Positions 1-7,500 of a stretch of DNA of 13,216 nt are shown here, piece by piece; the stretch's first letter is position 1, and each line of letters begins with the position of its first letter. The notes under the pieces are model-generated. The model made no database searches, was not told the origin of the DNA, and saw nothing but the letters and a program-made list of their open reading frames with translations. A program made the translations under genes and the position numbers. The DNA comes from CAZEZY01 sp964516635. Its GTDB lineage: Bacteria; Pseudomonadota; Gammaproteobacteria; Burkholderiales; Burkholderiaceae_C. The stretch lies in contig CAZEZY010000068.1 of the NCBI GenBank assembly GCA_964516635.1, positions 1 to 13,216 of the forward strand, in the 5' to 3' direction.

Positions 1-525
1 TTGCACCACTTCGGGCGGCACGCCCGCGCTGGTGGGGTTGCCAAAAGTGGCCAGGCCCGAGCCTGCCTTGACCAGCAGGGCGTCGGCATGGCCGTGGTAG
101 CAGCCCTCGAACTTGATGATCTTCTTGCGTCCGGTCGCACCGCGCGCCAGGCGGATGGCGCTCATGCCGGCTTCCGTGCCGGAACTGACCAGGCGCACCA
201 TGTCGATGCTGGGGACGAGCTGGACGATTTCCTCGGCCAGTTCCACTTCGCGTTCGGTGGGCGCGCCAAAGCTGAACCCGTCCAGCGCCGCTTTCTGCAC
301 GGCTTCCAGCACGGCCGGGTGGCCGTGGCCCAGGATCATCGGGCCCCAGGAACCGATGTAGTCGATGTAGCGCTGGCCGTTGGCGTCCCAGAAGTGGGCG
401 CCCTGGGCGCGTTGCACGAATCGCGGCGTACCCCCAACGGCCTTGAATGCACGGACCGGCGAGTTCACCCCGCCCGGGATGAGTTGTTTGGCGCGTTCGA
501 ACAGGGTCTGGTTGCGGTCGGTCAT
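1..525 (-). CDS. hemL: Glutamate-1-semialdehyde 2,1-aminomutase, N-terminal part (runs off left edge)
   Basis: This PLP enzyme converts glutamate-1-semialdehyde to 5-aminolevulinate, the first committed tetrapyrrole precursor made by the C5 pathway, in the cytoplasm. The 175 codons in the window read from an ATG at 525-523. They show the family's N-terminal hallmarks: QLIPGGVNSPVRAF near the start, then GSWGPMILGHGHP, SSGTEAGMSAIRLARG and KIIKFEGCYHGHAD, which belong to the PLP and phosphate binding region. The active-site lysine lies further along the protein and is outside the window. The family is about 430 residues, so roughly 40% is visible. The start is five bases after the thiD stop, with only a weak GAAAG-like ribosome site, so co-transcription with thiD is likely. 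A Ser replaces the more usual Asn at the front of the NSGTEA motif, which is probably neutral. Identification is very secure. Confidence 0.96.
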   Translation of the reverse strand, partial: MTDRNQTLFERAKQLIPGGVNSPVRAFKAVGGTPRFVQRAQGAHFWDANGQRYIDYIGSWGPMILGHGHPAVLEAVQKAALDGFSFGAPTEREVELAEEIVQLVPSIDMVRLVSSGTEAGMSAIRLARGATGRKKIIKFEGCYHGHADALLVKAGSGLATFGNPTSAGVPPEVVQ

Positions 526-530
526 GTCTT

Positions 531-1472
531 TCAATGGGGAGTGGTGTCGGTGGGAAAATCTTCGAGGCGATGGGCCTGTGTTTCAGCGCTGTCGGCCTCG
601 GTCTGCGGATCGTCCGATTCATCGTGCGCCCAGAACAGACGATCAGGTACCGCGTGTCCCATGCCCGGATGGAACCCGGCATCCAGGCACTGGTCCAGAT
701 AGTTCAGGGCTTCGGCGCACGCGGCTTGCAGGTCGCCTTCGTTGGCCAGCAGGGCGGCCAGGGCACCGGATAACGTGTCACCGGCGCCGGTGAATGTGGC
801 CTCGAAACGTTCGTATCGGGCGGTCGCCAGAACGGCTTCCGGCGAGGCCAGATGGCTTTCGAGGTACTGGTCCGGGGCATTGAACCCGGTCACCAGGGTG
901 TACGGTACCCCATGCTCGGCCGCGGCCTTGGCCACTTCACGAGGCCCGGGAGGTCGATCATCCGACCAGTCGGGCAGCAGCCAGCGGCAGAGCGTGTTGT
1001 GGTTGCCGACCAGCACGCTGGTCTGGGGCAGCACCAGTTCGGCAAATGCATCGAGGTAGTTCTCGCGCTCGACCTCGTCCCACCAGGCCAGTTCGGGCAT
1101 GTAGCTGACCACCGGAATGTCGCTGTAATCGCTGAGGATTTCGGCAATCGTGCTGAGCGCCTCGGCGCTGCAGGCAAATCCCACCTTGAACGTTTGTACC
1201 GCCATGTCTTCGAGAGCACAGCGGGCCTGCTCCTCGATGGCGTCTTCGTCAAAGGGAAGGTGGTGGTGGACCTGCCGGGTGTCACGGACGTAGGCACCGG
1301 TCACGATGGGCAGCACATGGCAGGAGGCGCTGGACATGGCGGTGAGGTCTGCCGACAGCCCTCCCGCCCCGCTGGGGTCGCTGACATTGAAGGTCACGAC
1401 ACACGGCAGGGATGCTTCGCTGACCGGGGCGCCATGGGGGTTCGAAGACGGCGGTTCGGAAGAAGGGGTCAT
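531..1472 (-). CDS. thiD: ThiD-like hydroxymethylpyrimidine / phosphomethylpyrimidine kinase (divergent)
   Basis: A 313-residue ribokinase-fold protein, predicted to phosphorylate HMP and HMP-phosphate in thiamine synthesis. Visible motifs: SDPSGAGGLSADLTAM (residues 31-46), which matches the ThiD N-terminal substrate loop; FKVGF (95-99), equivalent to the TKIGM strand; and FTGAGDTLSGALAALLA (227-243), the phosphate-binding anion hole with D232 as likely catalytic base. E. coli ThiD has GTGC with a cysteine at that point, so this protein uses the more general ribokinase GxGD form. The usual TPNxxEA segment is replaced by LVGNHNTL (154-161). Residues 283-313 form an acidic tail that looks non-catalytic. 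The gene sits directly upstream of hemL with a five-base gap and is divergent from the rubredoxin gene. The family assignment is good, but the exact substrate is inferred and less certain. Confidence 0.8.
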   Translation of the reverse strand: MTPSSEPPSSNPHGAPVSEASLPCVVTFNVSDPSGAGGLSADLTAMSSASCHVLPIVTGAYVRDTRQVHHHLPFDEDAIEEQARCALEDMAVQTFKVGFACSAEALSTIAEILSDYSDIPVVSYMPELAWWDEVERENYLDAFAELVLPQTSVLVGNHNTLCRWLLPDWSDDRPPGPREVAKAAAEHGVPYTLVTGFNAPDQYLESHLASPEAVLATARYERFEATFTGAGDTLSGALAALLANEGDLQAACAEALNYLDQCLDAGFHPGMGHAVPDRLFWAHDESDDPQTEADSAETQAHRLEDFPTDTTPH

Positions 1473-1494
1473 TCGAAATCGGGGCCCTGTTGCC

Positions 1495-1522
1495 TATATA
1501 CAATGAGCCCATTCTAAGACAA
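1495..1522 (-). promoter_or_regulatory. Candidate sigma-70 promoter for thiD-hemL
   Basis: On the minus strand, TTGTCT (1522-1517) and TATATA (1500-1495) are separated by 16 bp. Each matches four of six consensus bases. They lie 22 bp or more upstream of the thiD ATG at 1472. The same AT-rich patch carries TACAAT on the plus strand (1499-1504, five of six), which could serve as a -10 for the rubredoxin/pil genes, although I see no good -35 for it. The 63-bp gap between the divergent genes must hold promoters for both directions unless they lie inside the genes. Confidence 0.35.
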
Positions 1523-1535
1523 GCGTTTTTCAATC

Positions 1536-1709
1536 ATGAGTGCAAGCAAAACCTGGATGTGCCTGATCTGCGGCTGGATCTACGACGAGGAGGCGGGCGC
1601 CCCCGACGAGGGCATCGCGCCTGGCACCCGCTGGGAAGACGTGCCCATGAACTGGACCTGTCCGGAATGCGGGGCCCGCAAGGAAGATTTTGAAATGGTG
1701 CAACTCTGA
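1536..1709 (+). CDS. rubA: Rubredoxin (57 aa)
   Basis: A small one-iron electron carrier of the cytoplasm. The 57-residue product has the two CxxC iron knuckles: CLICGW (C9, C12) and CPECGA (C42, C45). The aromatic and acidic core between them is also present (YDEEAG, PDEGIAPGT, W33, W40), and the length is typical for the family. The ATG at 1536 is the only start that gives the complete N-terminal strand (KTWMC); no Shine-Dalgarno sequence is evident before it. The gene ends 24 nt before pilG on the same strand, so it is likely the first gene of the transcript that continues into the pil chemosensory genes. The electron partner cannot be told from this context; rubredoxins serve alkane hydroxylases, oxidative stress enzymes and other acceptors. 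The family call is certain, while the gene symbol is generic. Confidence 0.95.
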   Translation: MSASKTWMCLICGWIYDEEAGAPDEGIAPGTRWEDVPMNWTCPECGARKEDFEMVQL

Positions 1710-1733
1710 CGCAAGTCGGGCCAGACACTCGGG

Positions 1734-2138
1734 ATGACTGCCTTGAACACCAGCGACTCTCCTTCACGCAAGGTGCTGGTGGTGGACGACAGCCAGACGG
1801 TGCGGCGCACGGCCGAGCTGTTTCTCCGGCAGGGTGGCCATGAGGTGCTTCTGGCCGATGACGGGTTTGATGCGTTGGCTCGCATGCACGAATTCCAGCC
1901 CGATCTGGTGTTCTGCGACATCCTGATGCCCCGACTGGACGGTTACCAGACCTGCGCCATCATCAAGCGCAATCCCCGTTTCTCCCGCGTCCCGGTGGTC
2001 ATGCTGTCGTCCAAGGACGGGGTATTTGACATGGCCCGAGGGCGCATGGCTGGCTCGGAGCAGCACCTGACCAAACCCTTTACCCGGGAGCAACTGCTGG
2101 AAGCGGTGGAACGGCACGTTCAGGGAGCAGCCACATGA
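1734..2138 (+). CDS. pilG: PilG-like single-domain response regulator
   Basis: A 134-residue stand-alone CheY-type receiver. The acidic pocket is D18-D19 (KVLVVDDSQTVRR), the phospho-acceptor is D62 (VFCDILMPRLDG), S92 is the conserved Thr/Ser, and K114 is the conserved lysine (LTKPF). No output domain follows. In Pseudomonas type IV pilus systems PilG receives phosphate from ChpA and promotes pilus extension and cAMP production; that role is transferred here by order and similarity. The order pilG-pilH-pilI-pilJ-chpA matches the Pil-Chp cluster. About twelve residues precede the first strand, as in known PilG proteins, which supports the ATG at 1734. Its stop overlaps the next start as ATGA at 2135-2138, so the two are translationally coupled. 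Confidence 0.88.
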   Translation: MTALNTSDSPSRKVLVVDDSQTVRRTAELFLRQGGHEVLLADDGFDALARMHEFQPDLVFCDILMPRLDGYQTCAIIKRNPRFSRVPVVMLSSKDGVFDMARGRMAGSEQHLTKPFTREQLLEAVERHVQGAAT

Positions 2139-2497
2139 TTCGCGAGATTCTGGTGGTTGACGACTCGAAAACCGAGTTGCTTTTCCTGAGCAAGCTCCTG
2201 ACCCGCAATGGCTACCACGTCCGCACCGCGGAGAACGCCGAGCAGGCCTGGCTGGCCTTGCAGGACCAGTTGCCCGATCTCATCCTGATGGATGTCGTGA
2301 TGCCGGGTGGCAACGGTTTTCAACTCACGCGCAACATTGCCCGTCATCCGGCGTATTCCCGCGTACCGGTGTTCATCTGTTCGAGCAAGTCCCAGGAGAC
2401 CGACCGCGTGTGGGGGCTTCGACAGGGCGCGAAAGACTACATCACCAAGCCGGTGGATGCGCAATTGCTGCTGTCCAAGATCGAGTCCATGGCCTGA
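2135..2497 (+). CDS. pilH: PilH-like single-domain response regulator
   Basis: A 120-residue CheY-type receiver with no output domain. It shows D9-D10 (ILVVDDSKTE), phospho-acceptor D53 (LILMDVVMPGGNG), S83/S84 and K105 (YITKPVD). The start overlaps the pilG stop by the ATGA arrangement, and the very short N-terminus before the first strand matches PilH. In characterised systems PilH is the second output of the Chp pathway. It is linked to retraction or to acting as a phosphate drain that counterbalances PilG. Telling PilH from PilG by sequence alone is imperfect; the call rests on position after pilG and on the compact N-terminus. Twelve nucleotides separate it from pilI. Confidence 0.87.
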   Translation: MIREILVVDDSKTELLFLSKLLTRNGYHVRTAENAEQAWLALQDQLPDLILMDVVMPGGNGFQLTRNIARHPAYSRVPVFICSSKSQETDRVWGLRQGAKDYITKPVDAQLLLSKIESMA

Positions 2498-2509
2498 CCC
2501 TCACCTGCG

Positions 2510-3079
2510 ATGTCCCCAAACCAGAGCACCCGCCCCACCCTTCAGGCCTTTCAGGCCGAACTGGCGCGCAAGCTGGCCGAATCGGCCGAGCGGCCTGCGA
2601 CGGCTGGCTGGCTCGGGGTCTCCTGGCATGGAGTGAGGGCGCTGTTACCGCTGGCGCAGGCGGGAGAGATCTTCAATCCCACGCCCATGCAGCGCGTGCC
2701 GCACACACAGCCCTGGGTGATGGGCGTGGCCAGCCTGCGAGGCACCGTCACGGTCGTCATCGACTGGGTCCGTTTTCTGGGGCTGCCCGCACAGGCCCAT
2801 ACACCGGGAAGTGAAGACACGGTCTACTGGGTGAGTTTCAACCCGGCGATCGGTATGCCCTCGGCGCTTTGTGTCGACCAGCTGATGGGCCTGCACGCTG
2901 CCGCGGATCTCGTGCCGGAAGACGCGGGTGCCTGCCCTGCGGGGGTCCGGCAGTTCTGTCGGGATGCGGCGGGTCACCGCTGGCTGGAGCTCGATCTGGT
3001 CGCGCTTGCGCAGTCACCCGAATTTCTGGATCCCCGGTCGCCGGCATGGGCCCGACCTTCTTCCCCACTGGCAGGATGA
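2510..3079 (+). CDS. pilI: PilI-like CheW adaptor protein
   Basis: A 189-residue protein with a single CheW domain (about residues 33-170). The adaptor is expected to tie the receptor PilJ to the kinase ChpA at the inner membrane. The conserved core is QPWVMGVASLRGTVTVVIDW (residues 67-86), the counterpart of the CheW 'G-x-x-N/S-x-RG-x-x-x-x-V-x-D' segment, followed by a second half with VYWVSF and CVDQLMGL. The N-terminal 30 residues are helical and charged, as in PilI proteins; the C-terminal 20 residues are Pro/Ser-rich and look disordered. No clear ribosome site precedes the ATG at 2510, so expression probably depends on read-through from pilH, 12 nt upstream. Only nine nucleotides separate its stop from pilJ. 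Confidence 0.85.
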   Translation: MSPNQSTRPTLQAFQAELARKLAESAERPATAGWLGVSWHGVRALLPLAQAGEIFNPTPMQRVPHTQPWVMGVASLRGTVTVVIDWVRFLGLPAQAHTPGSEDTVYWVSFNPAIGMPSALCVDQLMGLHAAADLVPEDAGACPAGVRQFCRDAAGHRWLELDLVALAQSPEFLDPRSPAWARPSSPLAG

Positions 3080-3082
3080 GGA
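3078..3082 (+). promoter_or_regulatory. Ribosome binding site fixing the pilJ start
   Basis: GAGGA overlaps the pilI stop codon and sits six bases before the pilJ ATG at 3089. Because it is a good site at good spacing, the short receptor form is the real start rather than an annotation error. Confidence 0.65.
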
Positions 3083-3088
3083 ACGCAG

Positions 3089-4546
3089 ATGCTCGATGTA
3101 TTGAAGCGACGAAAGTCCTCTGACCCCAGCGACGAGCCTGCAACGGCCGATAGTGTGGTGACTCAACTCGGTTCGTCGCTGGGCACATCGGAGTATGGAC
3201 TCTCCAGCCTCACGCCTTCCAAGGTGTCACCAAAACCAGCGACGGTTGAGGGCCAGGCAGCAGGTCCGGTCTCGGTCACGCCGTCAGGGGTAGCCAGGTC
3301 CTCATCGGCCATCCCGTTGACGATCTCCGGGCTGACGATCCTGAGCATGCTGGCGGTGTCCGTCTGGGGTTGGCTGGGGGATCCAGGCTTCGACGCCTGG
3401 CCACTGATTCCGGCCGGCCTCGGATTGCTCGCGGTGGGGTCTGTTGCATGGCTGGTCAAGGGCCAGCGGCTGGCTGCCGAGGGCAAGCAGCATGCCGTCG
3501 AGCGTGCCAAGGCCGATGCCCAGGCACAGGAGCGAGAGGCCAAGCGAATCAACGATGCGACCCAGGCCGCCATCTTGCGCCTGATGAACGAGTTGCAATC
3601 GGTGGCCGAAGGGGATCTGACCCAGCAGGCCACCGTGACGGAAGACATCACCGGCGCCATTGCCGATTCGGTGAATTACACGGTGGAAGAGCTGCGAACC
3701 CTGGTTGGCCAGGTTCAGGTGGCCGCGAGGCGGGTGACAGAAACCACGGCGCGGGTGGAAAACACCTCGATCGAACTGCTCGCCGCTTCCACCGAGCAGT
3801 TGCGTGAAATCCGCGAAACCGGACAGTCCGTGGTGGATCTTTCGGCCCGCATTTTCGGGGTGTCGACTCAGGCTCAGGGTTCGGCCGCCGCGGCCAGGCA
3901 GGCCAGGCAGGCCGCTGAGGCTGGAGCCGAGGCGGTGCAGAATGTCATTGGTGGCATGAACACCATCCGGGAACAGATTCAGGAAACGGCCAAACGGATG
4001 AAGCGGCTGGGTGAGTCTTCGCAGGAAATCGGCGAAATCACGGAGCTCATTTCCGACATCACGGAACAGACCAATGTGCTGGCCCTGAATGCCGCCATCC
4101 AGGCCGCTTCGGCGGGGGAGGCCGGCCGGGGATTCTCGGTGGTTGCCGAGGAAGTTCAACGCCTGGCCGAGCGTTCGGCCGATGCCACGCGTCAGATCGC
4201 GGCGCTGGTTCGCACCATTCAGACCGACACGCAGGACGCCTTTCTGGCCATGGAACGTTCAACCCGCGAGGTGGTGGAAGGTGCACGCCTGTCCGACCAT
4301 GCCGGCACTGCGCTGGCCGATATCGATCGATTGTCGCGAGAGGTGACTGGCCTGATCGAACAGATTGCCGACACCGCCACCCGCGAAGCCGAATTGGCTG
4401 CTCAGACCGCAGGCAGCATCCAGCACATTTTTGCCGTGACCGAGCAGACGGGGGAGGGGACCCGATCCACGGTTCAGCAGGTGCGCGAGCTGGCGCGAGT
4501 GGCTGACGAGTTGCGGCAATCGGTGTCGCGCTTCAAGATCGAATGA
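3089..4546 (+). CDS. pilJ: PilJ-like methyl-accepting receptor lacking a periplasmic sensor domain
   Basis: A 485-residue membrane receptor. Residues 1-72 are polar and rich in Ser, Thr, Pro and Gly. Two hydrophobic helices lie at about 75-96 and 104-124, joined by roughly eight residues (GDPGFDAW). A cytoplasmic, partly coiled region (125-220) contains a HAMP-like stretch. The signalling hairpin follows, with its tip at 323-363 (DITEQTNVLALNAAIQAA, GEAGRGFSVVAEEV), which is strongly PilJ-like. The protein ends in RFKIE, with no CheR/CheB docking pentapeptide. Pseudomonas PilJ is about 680 residues with a large periplasmic region between its two helices; here that region is absent. A GAGGA ribosome site (3078-3082) lies six bases before the ATG at 3089, and the adjoining pilI stop leaves no room for a longer form. 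It probably signals through PilI to ChpA. Confidence 0.86.
   Translation: MLDVLKRRKSSDPSDEPATADSVVTQLGSSLGTSEYGLSSLTPSKVSPKPATVEGQAAGPVSVTPSGVARSSSAIPLTISGLTILSMLAVSVWGWLGDPGFDAWPLIPAGLGLLAVGSVAWLVKGQRLAAEGKQHAVERAKADAQAQEREAKRINDATQAAILRLMNELQSVAEGDLTQQATVTEDITGAIADSVNYTVEELRTLVGQVQVAARRVTETTARVENTSIELLAASTEQLREIRETGQSVVDLSARIFGVSTQAQGSAAAARQARQAAEAGAEAVQNVIGGMNTIREQIQETAKRMKRLGESSQEIGEITELISDITEQTNVLALNAAIQAASAGEAGRGFSVVAEEVQRLAERSADATRQIAALVRTIQTDTQDAFLAMERSTREVVEGARLSDHAGTALADIDRLSREVTGLIEQIADTATREAELAAQTAGSIQHIFAVTEQTGEGTRSTVQQVRELARVADELRQSVSRFKIE
3892..3909 (+). repeat. Two tandem 9-bp units inside pilJ
   Basis: GGCCAGGCA occurs twice head to tail, followed by a partial third copy (GGCCGC). 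It encodes the ARQARQAAEA stretch of the receptor's helical hairpin. The units are in frame, so slippage would add or remove three residues without a frameshift. Confidence 0.6.
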
Positions 4547-4548
4547 GG
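4545..4548 (+). promoter_or_regulatory. Ribosome binding site supporting the GTG start of chpA
   Basis: GAGG overlaps the pilJ stop codon (TGA at 4544-4546) and is eight bases from the GTG at 4557. This supports GTG as initiation codon and coupling of chpA translation to pilJ. Confidence 0.55.
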
Positions 4549-4556
4549 GTTCAGTC

Positions 4557-7500
4557 GTGAACGCCCCCTTGCGCGACCTCGGCCCTCTGGCCTGGGTCAT
4601 GGACGAACTGAAGCGAACGCTGGATGACGCTGTCCAGTCGGTCGCCCAGTTTGTCAGCGACAACCAGACCTCTCGCCAGACCGATCTGGCCGAGGTCGAC
4701 AGCACCTCGCTGCGCATGGCCCGGCAAGCGCTGCATCAGTCGGCGGGTGCGCTGGACATGGTGGGATTGGGTGCCGTAGCCACCACGTTGCGCTCGCTGG
4801 AGGCCGGGATTCAGCGCCTGGTCCAGAAGCCGGCCCTGGCAACCCCGCAAGCCGCGGTCATCGTCAGGGCCGGATCTCACGCCGTGGTCGACTACCTGTC
4901 GCGCCTGATGCGAGAACAGACCGTTCCTGCACTCGCGCTGTTTCCTACCTACAGCGACTGGCAGCAACTGGCCGGTGCCTCGCGAGCGCACCCGTCAGAC
5001 CTCTGGGCGCAGGACCATGCCGATGTGGATCTGCCTGCTGGCAAGGTCTACCGACCCGGACCGTCTGTCCGGTCGCACCTGGATCGGCTGGTGCTGCCGG
5101 TGGTCAAGTCGTTGAGTCCGCAAGCCGCCGTCCCCCTGGCTCAACTGAGCGGTGGATTGGCTCGTGGTACCGCCGATCGGGCGGTTCGCCGGTTCTGGGC
5201 GGTTGCGGCGGCCTACTTCGAAGCCGTGGCTGCCGGGGGGTTGCCCGACGTCAAATACGTCAAGCGGGCTGCGTCCAGCGTGCTGCTGCAGTATTCACAA
5301 CTCCTGCATGGCGACACCCAGAGCCTGGAAGGTCATACCCATGACCTGCTCTATCTGGCTTCTCGCGTCCGGCCGGATCCGCTCGATTCCGGTCAGGCAC
5401 ACCTGCGAGCGGTCTGGCGGGCTCAGGGTTGGGAGGTGGTCGAATCCTGGGATGTCGATGCAAGGCGCCTGGGCATGTACGATCCCTACGCTCTGGAGGC
5501 ACTTCGTCAGACCGTGCATGCTGCCCAGCAATCCTGGTCTGTCTGGACCGATGGCCCTGCGTCCATGGCCCCACCGTTGCAGGCCTTGTTGCAACAGATG
5601 GCCGATGGACTGAGCCGCCTGCAGCCTGAAGCGCCAGCGCTCGAGCAACTCGGCCAAGCCTGGCTGGCGGTTGCCTCACGGTGCGATCCATCGGCGCCTT
5701 CACCCCAGGGTCTGGGGCTGGAGGTGTCCAATGGCCTGTTGCTGCTGGAAGCGGAACTGGCCGATTTCGATCCCTGGGATGCTGACTCGCCCGTGAGACA
5801 CATGGCGTTGGCCAAGCGCCTGAACGATGTGCTGGCCGGGTTGCCAGCCCCCGAACCTGAACCCTGGATGACCCGCCGATACCAGCGAGCCAGCGAGCAC
5901 AGCACCCTCGTTCAGGTGGTGGCGCAATGGAGGGCCGAGCTGGAAGAGGTCGAGCGGGCACTGGATGCCGTCTTTCGACAGAAGTCGCTGCAACCCCTCC
6001 TGGCCGAGAGCGCACTCGAGCAACGGCTGGACACCATGGGAGGCATTGCCACCCTGCTCGAACTGCCTGCGGCCCGGCAAACGCTGGAGGTCATCCGCGA
6101 GGAAATCCGGAAACTGATCGGAACCCAGCCGTCGCCGACTGACGACGTTCTGGACATGGCAGCGGCCCGATTGGGGCCCAACATCTCGGCCCTCGGCTGG
6201 TTGCTGGAGACCTTCGGCCGTCAACCCCGGCTCGCGCGCGAGTCGTTTGTCTTCGACCAGGCGACCCGATCCCTCGTGGCGCCGTCCACCTCCGAGGGGG
6301 GCGTTCAATCGATCTCTCCTGCAGCCGCGCCTGATCCCTTGCCGACGACCGACGCACGGCAACCCGTGGTGCTGGCCGATGACCACGAAGACGATGGCGC
6401 TGAACTGCTGGCCATTTTCATGGATGAAGCCATGGCGGTGTTTGACAGCGCCTGGGCCACCCTGGAGGTGCTGCGACAGCGCCCCGCGAGTCTTCCGGAC
6501 CTGACCGTTCTGCGCAGGGGTTTTCATACCCTCAAGGGCAGTGCCCGCATGGTGGGGCTGTCCGACGTGGGTGAGGCGGCCTGGGCCATGGAGCAGTTGC
6601 TCAACACCTGGCTGGCAGACCAGAACCCTGTCAATCAGGATCTTCTGGTTCTGAGTGAGCAGTCACTTCGCTATCTGAAGAAATGGTTACTCGGTTTGCA
6701 GGCAGGCCAGACGGAAGCCGAAGCCGGTCATTCACAACGCATCAGGGCCAGTGCCGATGCCTTGCGGTTAGTTGGTCAGGTGATCCCCCTGGAGCCATCC
6801 ACACCCGAGCAGATCACGCCACTGCCATTCGAGCCGCCCGTTCTGGAAGAAGTGGTGAGCGTTCAAGAGGTGGTGCCCGACATTCCGGTGCTGCAAGAGG
6901 CAGTCAAGGTCATCGGGCCATTGCGGGTGGATCTCGATCTCTACAACGTTTTCCTGAACGAGGCCGACGAGTGGTCAAGGCGTCTGTGCCAGGGTTTGGC
7001 GGAATGGCAGCTGGCGCCGACAGGCCCTCTGCCGGCCGAGTGGTCCGCGCTGGCCCATTCGCTGGCTGGCGGTTCGGCCACCGTCGGTTATCAGGGGTTG
7101 TCTCTGCTCGCCCGATCCCTCGAGCATTCGCTCGACCGGGCGCTGGCCGTGTCGCCCGCTGCTGCCATCACACCGGCGCAATCAGATACCTGGGTCAGGG
7201 CCGCTGAGGAAGCCCGGCACCTTCTGCATCAGTTCGCAGCCGGCTTCCTCAGGGAGCCCGGGCAGGACACACTCGCGGCGCTGGATGCCATGGCTTTTGA
7301 GCCTGTTGCACCCGATTCATCACCGTCTGTGGTGGAACCGGTTGCGCTCGAAGACCGACTCGATGTCGATCTGTTTGCCGTCTTTGAGGTCGAGGCGCAA
7401 GAACTGCTGCCCCGGCTGTCTTCGGCCTTGAGACAGTGGGTGGCGCGGCCCGACAATGCAGGGGCTCGTGCCGAGGTGCTGCGCAATCTGCACACACTCA

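Noticed and set aside
1..702. A 233-codon plus-strand open frame at the left edge
   Set aside because: The minus strand here reads as HemL with PLP-site motifs; the plus frame crosses the hemL/thiD junction and has no family resemblance.
3302..4159. A 285-codon minus-strand frame opposite pilJ
   Set aside because: The plus strand encodes a clear receptor hairpin; the antisense translation has no recognisable domain and no ribosome site was seen.
4557..4559. GTG of chpA considered a mis-called start
   Set aside because: A GAGG site lies eight bases upstream and the frame begins ten bases after the pilJ stop, so GTG is a reasonable start; the next ATG codons would remove part of the first helix.
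5700..6527. A 275-codon minus-strand frame opposite the N-terminal part of chpA
   Set aside because: The N-terminal chpA region is divergent, so a second gene was considered, but the plus frame is continuous with the kinase and keeps Hpt-like helical patterning, while the minus frame shows no motifs.
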